Below, one piece after another: positions 35,128 through 44,503 of a stretch of 48,673 nucleotides of DNA. The translations under genes were made by a program, and so were the position numbers. Location: NCBI RefSeq assembly GCF_004335975.1, contig NZ_PSZO01000004.1, positions 1-48,673 on the forward strand. Direction: 5' to 3'. The DNA is from Mycoplasma marinum (GTDB taxonomy: Bacteria > Bacillota_I > Bacilli_A > Mycoplasmatales > Metamycoplasmataceae). Each line of letters starts with the position of its first letter. The first letter of the stretch is position 1. The notes under the pieces were generated by a model that was not told where the DNA came from, made no database searches, and worked only from the letters and a program-made list of their open reading frames with translations.

Positions 35128-35358
35128 ATGTTAGGAATTTTAATAGTATTAATAATTTTATCAATTGTAATTTTAGTAATTTCCCTGCTTATGTCAGGAG
35201 ATTCTCAAGGTTTCTCAGGAGCCTTAGTTGGTTCTTCTGATTTGGATCTATTTAAAGTCTCAAAAGAAAGAGGGGGTAAAAAGATTCTTAAAAGAGTTAT
35301 GTTCGTATTAGGTATTAGCCTTATGATAGGAGCAATAATCGTTAGAGTCTATATGTAA
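35128..35358 (+). CDS. secG: Preprotein translocase subunit SecG
   Basis: A 76-residue protein with two membrane helices (residues 2-22 and about 54-74) joined by a Gly/Ser-rich loop with the SecG-type GDSQGFSGALVGSSDLDLF stretch. It is the auxiliary subunit of SecYEG. A strong RBS (AAAGGAGGATAT) precedes it. Position directly before rnr, with smpB and ssrA following, is the common Firmicute order. It ends 3 bases before the rnr ATG. Confidence 0.92.
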   Translation: MLGILIVLIILSIVILVISLLMSGDSQGFSGALVGSSDLDLFKVSKERGGKKILKRVMFVLGISLMIGAIIVRVYM

Positions 35359-35361
35359 CTT

Positions 35362-37500
35362 ATGGATAAAAAATTATTATTTAAAGTATTGGATGAAAAT
35401 CCAAAATCATTTAATTGATTAGCAAGAAAACTTAATATTGAAAGAGGGGAAAATAAATTATTTTCTTCATTTTTAAATATCCTTGTAAGCAAGGGTGAAA
35501 TTTTTACAACAAGACAAAGAGAGTATTTTAGACCTATTTTCTTAGGAGAATACGAAGGAGTTATCAGAATGACTTCAAAAGGCTTTGGTTTTGTAGATAG
35601 AGAGGAAGACTCAATTTTTATTGGGCCAGGTTCTACGAATGGAGCTTTCGATAAGGATGACGTAATTGTTAAATTATTTCAAGATCCTACTAAACCAGAT
35701 GGATATAATGGGTTTGTTTCAAAAATAGTTAATAGATACCATACTGAAATTGTTGGTACTGTAAAGAAATTTGGACCACATATTATTGGTTTTGAACCTC
35801 TAGACGATAGATTATCAGGAAAATTTAGATTCACTTCAACTGAAGGTTTAAAGGAAAATTTTAGAGTTAAAGTTAAAATTGTTGAATATGGAGATAGTAT
35901 TACCAAGATTGAGCCAATATTAATAATTGGACATAAGGATGACGCTAAAGTTGATATCCAATCAGCTATTGAAAATTCTGATATTCCTTACTTATGATCA
36001 GATAAAGTGATGAAAGAAACAAATCATGATATTCCAGACACAATTGATAATGAATCAAAAGATGGAAGAGAAGATATAAGAGACAGGTTGATTATCACAA
36101 TTGATGGTGATGATACAAAAGATTTTGATGACGCTGTGGAAATTAGAAAACTTTCAAACGGGAACTACTTATTAGGTGTTCACATTGCTGACGTTACTCA
36201 TTATGTAAAAGAAGGTTCGGCAATCGATGACGAAGCTCTTGTAAGGGGTACTTCTGTATATCTTGCTGATAGGGTTATTCCTATGCTTCCTGAAAAACTT
36301 TCAAATGGTATTTGTTCATTAAATCCTAATGTTGATAGATTTGTTCTTTCATGTGATATGGAAATCAATACAAAAGGTGAAACTGTAAATCATAGAGTTT
36401 ATCCTGCCATAATAAAATCAAAACATAGACTTACATATAATGAAGTGAATGAGTATTATGCAGGCACAAAGAATTTTGAAGATAAAAATCTTGAGTCATT
36501 ACTTAATGATGCTTTAGAATTAACAAAAATTCTTAGAAGATATAAGTTAAGAGAAGGATATATTGATTTTGAAATTGAAGAATCAAAATTAATTCTTGAT
36601 GAAAATGGTAAAACAATCAACATTATTCCTCGTCCACGTGGAGAATCAGAAATGATGATTGAAGACCTTATGGTTAGAGCCAACGAAACTGTTGCTTATC
36701 ACGCTTCAAAAGCTAAGGTTCCATTTATTTATCGTATTCATGATAAACCAGATATGGAGAAAATAGCAGCTCTTCAACAGGTTGTATCAGTTCTTGCTCT
36801 TGATGTGCATATACCTCAAGAACCAGAACCCAAGGAATTTGCTAAGGCCATAAATGATCTTAAGAAATATAGATTTGATGATTTTATGAAGATTATGATG
36901 CTTAGAACAATGCAAAAAGCTATTTATGATAAAAATAATATTGGCCATTTTGGTCTTGCATCTAAATTTTATACACACTTCACTTCACCAATTAGACGTT
37001 ATCCAGATTTAATGGTTCATAGAATGTTGAGAGAGTACTTCTTTGAAGGTAGAATGGAACTTAAAGATCATTTTGATAGTATTTTAGATAATATAGCAAA
37101 AGAAAACTCTTTATCTGAACAAAAAGCAATGGAATTAGAAAGAAAAGTTGCTGATATTAAAAAAGCGGAATACTATACTAAATTTATCGGTAAAAAACTT
37201 GAAGGACAAATTGTGTCAATGCAGAAATTTGGATTTTTTGTAGAATTTAAAGATAAGGTTGATGGATTGGTTCACGTTTCATCATTAACTGATGGTAAAT
37301 ATGAATTAGCTAAAACAGGTCTACAAATATCAAATGGTAAAAGAAGTTTCACTATCGGTGAACAAGTTGAAGTTATTGTAGTCCAAACATCAAAAGAAGA
37401 AGGAAAAATTGATTTAGTTCTTGCTGATTTAGCTGATAAGCAAAATCCAAAGCCTGCACCACAAAGGAGACGTTATGGCAAAGATAATAGCAAAAAATAA
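35362..37500 (+). CDS. rnr: Ribonuclease R (3'-5' exoribonuclease)
   Basis: A 712-residue RNB-family hydrolase that degrades structured RNA and, with SmpB-tmRNA, the mRNA of stalled ribosomes. A helix-turn-helix-like N-terminus and cold-shock domains (EGVIRMTSKGFGFVDRE) are followed by the RNB catalytic core, with ITIDGDDTKDFDDAVEI giving Asp248, Asp254, Asp256 and Asp257. The conserved HFTSPIRRYPDLMVHR follows, and a C-terminal S1 domain (QIVSMQKFGFFVEF). The tail is basic. In-frame TGAs at 35417 and 35996 code Trp. In mollicutes it is typically the only 3'-5' exoribonuclease. smpB begins inside its last 26 bases. Confidence 0.96.
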
Positions 37501-37912
37501 AGATGCACATTACTCATACGAACTAGTTGAAAGAATAGAATCTGGATTAGAACTTCAAGGTTGAGAAGTTAAATCAATTCGTGCTGGAAAAGTATCTTTA
37601 AGAGGAGCTTTTGTTAACTTTAAGGATGATGAAGCTTATTTAATGGGTATGCAAATTTCACAGTATATGGCCGTTCAAGGTGATGAACTTAGAAATAGGA
37701 AATTATTATTGCATAAGCATCAACTTAAAAAACTGAAACAAGGCGTATCTCAAAAAGGTATGTCTATTGTTGCTGTAACTCTTAAGTGGTCTAATGGCGG
37801 ATATGTTAAAGTTGACATTTCATTAGCAAGAGGTAAGAGTAAGGTTGATAAAAGAGATACCATTAAACAAAGAGATATTTCTAGAAAAATAAAGAAACAA
37901 TATAATGTATAA
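37475..37912 (+). CDS. smpB: SsrA-binding protein SmpB
   Basis: A 145-residue tmRNA partner. The beta-barrel core includes LELQGWEVKSIRAGKVSLRG (Trp from TGA), the second signature RKLLLHKHQL and the basic C-terminal tail RGKSKVDKRDTIKQRDISRK that mimics mRNA in the decoding site. The start is the ATG at 37475 inside rnr, with its RBS AAAGGAGA also inside rnr, giving a 26-base overlap and likely coupling. Its RNA partner ssrA starts about 100 bases downstream. Confidence 0.96.
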
Positions 37913-37937
37913 CTAAGCTTTGATGCTTAGTTTTTCT
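37911..37937 (+). terminator. Terminator overlapping the smpB stop
   Basis: AACTAAGC pairs perfectly with GCTTAGTT (8 bp) around TTTGAT, followed by Ts. It begins within the TAA at 37910-37912. Confidence 0.85.
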
Positions 37938-37968
37938 TTTTACTACACATTTTTTCAGCAAACATATG

Positions 37969-37974
37969 TATAAT
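37969..37974 (+). promoter_or_regulatory. -10 box of ssrA, flanked by ACATATGT-like repeats
   Basis: TATAAT overlaps the end of one CATATGT element; another GCATATGT lies just downstream (about 37981-37988) and a related ATATGT at about 37992. The transcript would begin about 28 bases before the mature tmRNA 5' end, requiring RNase P processing. Confidence 0.5.
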
Positions 37975-38008
37975 TTATTTGCATATGTCAATATGTTTAA
38001 AAAACAAT

Positions 38009-38402
38009 GGGGATGTAATGGCTTCGACAGGCCTACCGGACCTTTGTATTGCAGTGGTCTCCAAACCTTAATGGACTAGGCGCATTATATAAATGCAAAC
38101 AACAAAAAACAAGAAGTTGTTACAGATCAAGATCTATTCTTTGCTTCTGCAGCTTCAAACAACTTAGCTTTCGCTTAATAGCAGCTAACGTAAAATTACT
38201 TTTTCCTCAGAGGTAATGGCACGTATTACATGAGGGGTAGTTGTGTGGACCTACTAAAACACAATGAAATTCCAGTAGAATCTTCATCAGTTATTTAGTT
38301 CTATTTGAACTGAATGAAGATAAATTTAAAATGAACTAAACTGTAGACGTACATTGTGTAAGGTATGTGTGGACCCGGGTTCGACTCCCGGCATCTCCAC
38401 CA
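38009..38402 (+). ncRNA. ssrA: Transfer-messenger RNA (tmRNA)
   Basis: 394 bases. The 5' end GGGGATG, with the conserved GGCTTCGACAGG, pairs with the 3' CATCTCC followed by the discriminator A and encoded CCA. The T-arm is GGGTTCGACTCCC. The tag frame can be read from GCA at 38095 to TAA at 38176-38178: 27 residues, beginning ANNKKQEV and ending SNNLAFA. It rescues stalled ribosomes with SmpB. The ending NLAFA is similar in style to other mollicute tags, which are thought to be degraded by Lon because ClpXP is missing. Confidence 0.96.
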
Positions 38403-38451
38403 TTTTTTTTCATCTTTTTTGAACTAAAAATATTACCACATTGTAGTAATG

Positions 38452-38457
38452 TATAAT
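38452..38457 (+). promoter_or_regulatory. -10 box of the GGDEF/EAL-like-cdaM operon, probable leaderless start
   Basis: TATAAT ends 6 bases before the ATG at 38464, with no Shine-Dalgarno sequence. Confidence 0.6.
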
Positions 38458-38463
38458 TTGTTT

Positions 38464-40389
38464 ATGAAAATATTTGTAAATAGTGTAACGCTAACTTTAT
38501 TCTTAATGATTTATTGTCTTTTGTATTTCATAATTGAGAGATGAAAAAAATCAGACTTAATAGTTAGGAAAAATTACCCTAAATTAATTTTGAATTTTAT
38601 AGAGGGTAATATTTACTCTATTTTTGGACTATTATTTCAATTGTTTCTATTTCAAACTAAACAATTTGCTCAGCCATATATTTATATAATTTTAGCGCTA
38701 ACGCTTGTCTTTTTACGTAATGCGGTAATTGCTTGTTATGCCCTTATCGGACCGATGATATATTCTATGTTTGCCTACCCTCTTGACGATATATTTTATT
38801 ATGTTATTTCAATTATGTTTATTTCTATGATTTTGACATCATTCATGAAAAATTTTATTAAATCCAAGATTTCAATACTTGTAAATGTATTTTTTATAAT
38901 GATTAATATTTTAGTTCTTTGGTTAGTTGCATCCCTTGCTCTTGATTATAAAATAGATATTCAGTTTGTTTTAGCTACCCTATTACCTTTTTTGTTATCA
39001 ATAATATTAATTTTATTAATTGCATTTTTATTGAGATTCTTAAGATCCGCAAACTTATTATATGAATCTTCAACTTATGACACATTTCATTTTTATCGTG
39101 AATCAATATTTGAAAAAATGATTCGTGAAGGCATTACTTTAAATAAGGTGTCAAAAGGTTTGTTTGTCATATTTGAATTTAATTGAAAAAATACTGATGA
39201 AAATAATTATAAAGTTTGCAAAAAGGAAGCATTGAAAAAAATTGAAACATCAATGGGAGAAAAGTCAATATTATTTAAAGCAAGTAAAAGAAGTTATGGT
39301 TTATTCACTCCAATAAATGCCAATCTAAACCTAAAAGAAAGTTTATTGAATAATAGATCTTTAAAAAGAAAAGAAGGAGATGTAGTTAAAGTTATTGAAA
39401 AATTGATAACAAGCATTAATGGCGAATATGATGTTGATGGATTTAAAAATAAATTAAATGCAAGAGCGGGAATAACTATTTACGGAGTGCAAGAACAAAA
39501 CATTGATAAAATGATTTCATTTTCGGAATTTGCGCTTGAATCTTCTAAGTGGAATACAGGGTGAAATAACTCAATAGTTTTCGACCCTATTCTTTACAAG
39601 GAAAAAGCATCAGATTATATCGCTATAACTGAAATGGATAAAACTATTGGTATAACATCTATATCAAATACCTTTCTACCTATTTATGATTTAAAAAAGA
39701 AAAAAACAGCAATGAATGTTGCTAATCCAATAACTACTGATGTTCTTGATGTTGAATATGATTCGCTATTAAAGCACTCGGAATACATGGGTTATAAATC
39801 TATATTACTTTCTTTTAATGCAGCACAAGCATTAAAAGCCTCTAATGGATGAAATCGCTCCTCAATATCTGTTGATTATTCATTGGATAAAATTATGGAT
39901 CCTAATTTTAAAGTAGAAAACTTTTTTGCTTCAGTGAAACGTTTCAACCAAACGAAATCTCGTGTTATATTAAATTTTGATTACAAAGAAATTATTAATT
40001 TTGAAATAAATGAATTAAGCAAAAAAATGAAAATATTAAGAGAGCATGGGATAAGGTATGGTGTATTTAATTTCCTTATTGACGAGCACTTAAATAAATT
40101 AGCAAAAATGAAACCAGAATTTATATTTTTGGATGAATCTTTGTATAAAACATTCTTTTTATCAAAAACCAACCTTAATTTAATAAAAGAAATTGTTGCA
40201 TTTGCAAAGGTAATAAAATCAAGAGTTGTAGTTTCTCAAGTAGAAAAACAAAGAGAATTATCATTCATTTTAAAGACGGAAATTAATTATATTGGCGGGC
40301 CATTTTTCAACGAAGGAAAAATTGAGCCACTACTTTTCAATAAAAAAAGTAAAATATATATAGAACAAATACAAAAGGAGACTAAATAA
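38464..40389 (+). CDS. Membrane protein with degenerate GGDEF-like and EAL-like domains
   Basis: 641 residues. About six hydrophobic helices occupy residues 5-195. A region (about 205-370) follows the order of a GGDEF domain, but the catalytic loop reads KASKRSYGLF instead of RxGGDEF. A C-terminal region (about 395-635) follows the EAL fold: FLPIYDLKKKK (the position of QPIYDL), SISVDYSLD, VILNFDY, LREHGIRYGVFNF (where active enzymes have DDFG), PEFIFLDESLYK (like DxIKID) and IGGPFFNEG (like QGYxFxxP). The EAL triad and the metal-binding acidic residues are gone, so it is probably an inactive sensor or scaffold. Its stop overlaps the cdaM ATG. The domain call is by motif order only, so moderately sure. 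Confidence 0.8.
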
Positions 40390-40967
40390 TGTCAAATAAT
40401 ACAATACTTATAGCCATATTAAGTTCAGCGGGAATAATTATAATATTAATACTACTACCTTATTTAATTAAATTCGTGCAATGAGCTTTCAAGAAAAATA
40501 AATACAATACAATGGGTTCTTCATCGCAAATGAGACTTATTCACCAACTTTATGAAGCGACACAAGAACTTGCAGCTACAAAAACAGGTGCAATTATTAC
40601 AATTGTAAACAAGGAAAAACTTGATCACTTAAGAACAGATGGTATTGTTATTGATGCAAACATATCTTCATCTTTATTAATTTCAATTTTTAATAAAAAA
40701 TCACCTTTGCATGATGGAGCAGTTGTTATTGAAGGTGAAAAAATTAAATATGCTGCAACATATTACAAAATTACACAATCATCTATTAATAATAAATACG
40801 GTGCTCGTCATCGTGCATCTATGGGTATCGCAGAACAATCTGATGCGATTACTGTTATTGTTTCAGAAGAAACAGGTGGGGTATCAATTGCTATGAATAG
40901 CAAGATTCGTCCAATTAAACTTGCTTCATTCCAAGAAGAAATGACGGCTTTATTAAAAAATGCATAA
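40389..40967 (+). CDS. cdaM: Diadenylate cyclase, CdaM type
   Basis: A 192-residue enzyme that makes c-di-AMP from two ATP. A single N-terminal membrane helix (about residues 6-27) is followed by a DisA_N cyclase domain with the catalytic/ATP motifs DGA at 109-111 (in SPLHDGAVVI) and RHR at 140-142 (in GARHRASMGIAEQSDA), and then VSEETGGVSIA. The one-helix architecture matches CdaM of M. pneumoniae rather than the three-helix CdaA. There is no cdaR or glmM next to it; instead it is translationally coupled to the GGDEF/EAL-like protein (TAATG) and followed by mgtE, 40 bases away. Confidence 0.94.
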
Positions 40968-40974
40968 TAAAGTT

Positions 40975-40980
40975 ATAATT
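40975..40980 (+). promoter_or_regulatory. -10 box of mgtE
   Basis: TATAAT just after the cdaM stop, with a leader of about 20 bases that holds the RBS GAAAGGAG before ATG 41008. mgtE may thus have its own promoter as well as read-through from cdaM. Confidence 0.5.
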
Positions 40981-41007
40981 AAAAACACATAAAAGAAAGG
41001 AGTAAAA

Positions 41008-42447
41008 ATGACACTTAAATCTGCCTTAAGAAGTAAAAAAGTAGCTGAAATTAGAAAAATATTTAAAGAAACTCCCGGTGCTGATCTTGCTGATATGGTT
41101 GAAGAATTATCTATGCCAGAACGTAAATTATTTTTTAGAGTTCTAGATGCTAATCAATCCGGAAAATTATTTTCTTATCTTGAAATAGAATTCCAAGAAA
41201 AAATCATTAAAGAATTTACGGATACTCAACAAAAACAAATACTTAAAACTATTTATGCTGATGACATTGCTGATTTAATTGAGGAGATGCCTTCAAATAT
41301 TGCAAAGCAAATACTTAAGAATACGCCCAAGGAAAGACGTGCTGATGTTAATAAATTACTCCGTTACGAAGATTTTCAAACAGGGTCAATTATGTCAACG
41401 GATATGATTGAAATTAAACAATCTCAAACACCACTTCAAGCAATTAAATTAATTAGAGAGGGGTCTGTACATACAGAACAAACTCAAGTTTACTTTGTTG
41501 TCAATCAAAAAGGTAAATTAGTTGGTAGTGTAGATCTACAACAAATTGTCTTTGCTCCAAAGGGCAAAAAAATCAAAGATATAATGGGTCCAGTTGCTTC
41601 TGTATCGACAACCCTTAATAAAGAAGAGACTGCGATTGAATTTGCTAAGCACGATTTATCAGTTATGCCAGTTATAAACTCACAAGGTTATTTAATGGGT
41701 ATGGTTACCTCTGATGACGTTATTGATACAATTCGTGAAGAAGCAACTGAAGATATGCACCGTATGGCTGGTATTGAAGGTGTTGAGAGTTCTTACTTAA
41801 AAACATCAATACTTAAATTATTTAGATCTCGTGTATTTTGACTTCTACTATTAATGATTTCTTCAACGTTATCACAAATTGTATTAGACTCCTTTATGTC
41901 TATTGCTGCAAAATCATTACATGAAACTACATCAGCAATAACAACTGCTATATTGACTTCTGCGCTTATTGCAATTGTTCCAGTAATATCTGGAGCTGCT
42001 GGTAATGCCGGTTCACAAGCCAGTACAATGGTTACGCGTGGTATTGCATTGGGTGAAATCCAAAAGGACAAAACATTTGCTGTTATGAGAAAAGAATTGG
42101 GTACCGGTTCTTTGGTTGGTGGAGTTCTTGCAATTGCAAACTTTGCAAGATTATTGATTTATTATGGTGTTCAAACTGCACCCTCTGGCGAAAGCTTATT
42201 GTTGTCTCAACCATCACACACACATTCATTTGCATTCATTTGGATTTCATTTGCTGCATCAATTTCATTATTTTTAGTAATTATTTTTGCAAAGATGGTT
42301 GGGGGATTACTTCCACTTATTGCACATAAAATGAAGTTAGATCCAGCTGTAATGGCTGCTCCATTACTTACAACTTTAATAGATGCTTTATCAATTCTTA
42401 TCTTTTTTGGCATAAGTATTGGTATACTATTATTGACGGTCATTTAA
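41008..42447 (+). CDS. mgtE: Magnesium channel/transporter MgtE
   Basis: A 479-residue Mg2+ channel. The cytosolic MgtE_N helical domain (about 1-125, with DDIADLIEEMP) is followed by two CBS domains (about 130-255: GSIMSTDMIEIKQSQTPLQA; VMPVINSQGYLMGMVTSDD) and a membrane domain of about five helices. The pore signature is PVISGAAGNAGSQASTMVTRG. The CBS/N domains close the channel at high Mg2+, and CBS domains can bind adenine nucleotides. One TGA (41840) codes Trp. Gene order directly after the c-di-AMP synthase suggests linked ion homeostasis, which is inference. Confidence 0.96.
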
Positions 42448-42461
42448 ATTGACCTAAATAT

Positions 42462-42553
42462 GGGCTAGTACTCAAGTTGGCCGAAGAGGCGTCCCTGCTA
42501 AGGATGTAGGGGGAGCAATCCCCGCGGAGGTTCGAATCCTCTCTAGCCCGCCA
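42462..42553 (+). tRNA. tRNA-Ser (anticodon GCU)
   Basis: A 92-base class II tRNA. The acceptor GGGCTAG pairs with CTAGCCC, the discriminator is G (as for Ser) and CCA is encoded. The anticodon loop CTGCTAA puts GCT at 42497-42499. The long variable arm has GGGGG/CCCC-type pairing, and the T-arm is GGTTCGAATCC. It reads AGC/AGU codons. Confidence 0.96.
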
Positions 42554-42589
42554 TATGTTAAAAGCAACCGCAAAGGTCGCTTTTTTCTT

Positions 42590-42595
42590 TATAAT
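42590..42595 (+). promoter_or_regulatory. -10 box of cls, probable leaderless start
   Basis: TATAAT ends 8 bases before the ATG at 42604, with no Shine-Dalgarno sequence. Confidence 0.6.
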
Positions 42596-42603
42596 TTGTT
42601 TAT

Positions 42604-44085
42604 ATGAAAATAGTTCAAAGAATATTCACGTTAATTTTTACATTATTAGCCATGGCTGGTATAGTTTATTTATTTTATACACTTTACTTATTTGGTGTGC
42701 ATTGAGCCTTGGTTACATTTATGGCTATATATTCAGTAACTGCAATTTGAGCTATCATGGTTTTTGGTCAAGTAAGGCATACTGCAGCAAAAACATCTTG
42801 GTTATTAATGATGATTTTATTACCAATTATAGGATTATTTATTTATTTAATCTTTGGTAGAAGATTTAAAGGAAGAAAAAGTCTTGAAGAATTTCACGAG
42901 GAATATAAAGAAACTTATTTAATTCAAGAAAAATCAGTTAAAACCGATAATGTAATAATGAATAAGCAAACAAAATTTTCAAAAACACCAATCCTTAATG
43001 CTGATTTGAAAATTTATGATAATGGTATGTATGCATTTAAGCATATGTATGATGATTTAAATAAGGCTAAAAAATTTATACATTTAAACTATTACATTAT
43101 TAAATCTGGTGAAGTTTGAGAAGAGTTGAAAGAGATTTTCATTAGAAAAATTTCAGAAGGTGTTGAAGTTAGATTAATTGTGGATGACTTCGGACGTTGA
43201 GCCTTACCTTGATATGAAATGATTGATTTAAAGAAAAAAGGATTGAAGATTTCTATTTATGACCAAGTTAGGTTTCCTTTTATTTCATCTCAAAATGGTT
43301 GTAGATCACATAGAAAATATATGAGTATAGATGGCAAGATCGGTTATACTGGTGGGATAAATCTAACTGATGAATATGTTAACTACTCAAAAAATTATGG
43401 AATTTGAGAAGATCTTGTTATGAGAGTGGAAGGACAAGCGGTTAGATCCTTTTCCTTACAATTCATAAATGATTGAAAATTAATTAATAAAAAAGTTCTT
43501 GACGTGGAAAAATACGCACCTAAAATAAAGTCTGATTTTAAAAATAACGCAATACACATTGAAGACAGTCCTGAGATACGTGTTCCAATTATGCAAGATT
43601 CACTAGTTCATTGGATTTCTAAGGCTAAAAAGAGTATTAAATTATCAACACCTTACTTTATTCCAACTGAAGAAATAATGGGGGCTTTAAGACATGCTTC
43701 ACTTTCTGGAGTAGAAGTAAAACTTTATTTACCAGGTGCACCAGATAAAAAATCTGCGTATGAAGCATCAAAGGCTAATGCAAGAATTTTAGAAGAATAT
43801 GGAGTTAAGGTATATATAGTTAAGGAAAAATTCATTCATACAAAAGCTGGTATTTTTGATGATAAAACCGCATACCTTGGAACGATGAATATAGATATGC
43901 GTTCATTCTTCTCGCAATTTGAAAATTTAATGCTTTTTGAGGGCGAAGAGGCTAAAAAATTAATCGAAGTATTTAAAAGATATGAAAAACAATCAGAATT
44001 ATTAAAGGCTAAACCATGGCAAGATATGAATATTTTTCAAAAGGCAAAAACTACACTTTTAAGGATTGTTTTCCCTATGATGTAA
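42604..44085 (+). CDS. cls: Cardiolipin synthase (phospholipase D family)
   Basis: A 493-residue membrane enzyme that joins two phosphatidylglycerols into cardiolipin. Two or three N-terminal hydrophobic segments (residues 5-85, including SWLLMMILLPIIGLFIYLIF) precede two PLD domains. The HKD motifs are SHRKYMSIDG and FIHTKAGIFDD, both with His, Lys and Asp in place. YTGGINLTDEY and LGTMNIDMRS follow the respective motifs as usual. Many Trp codons are TGA. The start comes 8 bases after TATAAT without an RBS. It ends about 95 bases before ptsH, which has its own promoter. Confidence 0.95.
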
Positions 44086-44122
44086 ACAAGTATAAACAAG
44101 TTGTATTTTTTTAACTTTTTGT

Positions 44123-44128
44123 TATAAT
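44123..44128 (+). promoter_or_regulatory. -10 box of ptsH
   Basis: TATAAT, with a leader of about 45 bases carrying the RBS AAAGGAGAAA before the ATG at 44181. In contrast to the leaderless genes, this has a normal 5' UTR. Confidence 0.6.
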
Positions 44129-44180
44129 TAAATAGTTAAAAATAGGTGAATATAAATTCATTTTTAAAGGAGAAATTAAA

Positions 44181-44444
44181 ATGGCACAATTTACAGCAAA
44201 GATTACAGACCCAGTTGGGTTACATGCTAGACCTGCATCAGTTACTGTTTCAGCAGCTTCAAAATTTGATTCAGAAATCAAAATTGAAACAAATGGTAAA
44301 TCAGGAAATTTAAAATCAATTATGAATATCATGGCACTAGGTGTTAAACAAGGTGATGAAATCACTATCACAGCCGAAGGCTCAGATGCTGATGCTGCGA
44401 TTGCAGAAATCAAATCAACAATGAAAAAAAACAACCTAATTTAA
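44181..44444 (+). CDS. ptsH: Phosphocarrier protein HPr
   Basis: An 87-residue cytosolic PTS carrier. The active-site His15 lies in GLHARPA and is phosphorylated by Enzyme I. Ser46 lies in LKSIMNIMALG and is the regulatory target of HPrK, which is encoded at 22973-23908. Both sites are in canonical positions. A strong RBS (AAAGGAGAAATTAAA) precedes the ATG. A terminator overlaps its last codons, and ptsI follows 59 bases later, so HPr can be made in excess over Enzyme I. Confidence 0.97.
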   Translation: MAQFTAKITDPVGLHARPASVTVSAASKFDSEIKIETNGKSGNLKSIMNIMALGVKQGDEITITAEGSDADAAIAEIKSTMKKNNLI

Positions 44445-44463
44445 TTTTTAGGTTATTTTTTTT
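44433..44463 (+). terminator. Partial terminator between ptsH and ptsI, overlapping the ptsH stop
   Basis: AACCTAA pairs with TTAGGTT (7 bp) around TTTAATTT, followed by eight Ts. The stem contains the ptsH stop codon, so a terminating ribosome would cover it and could influence read-through to ptsI. Confidence 0.75.
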
Positions 44464-44503
44464 ATTACAAAATTTAAACAATAAATATTATTAAGGAGAA
44501 ATA

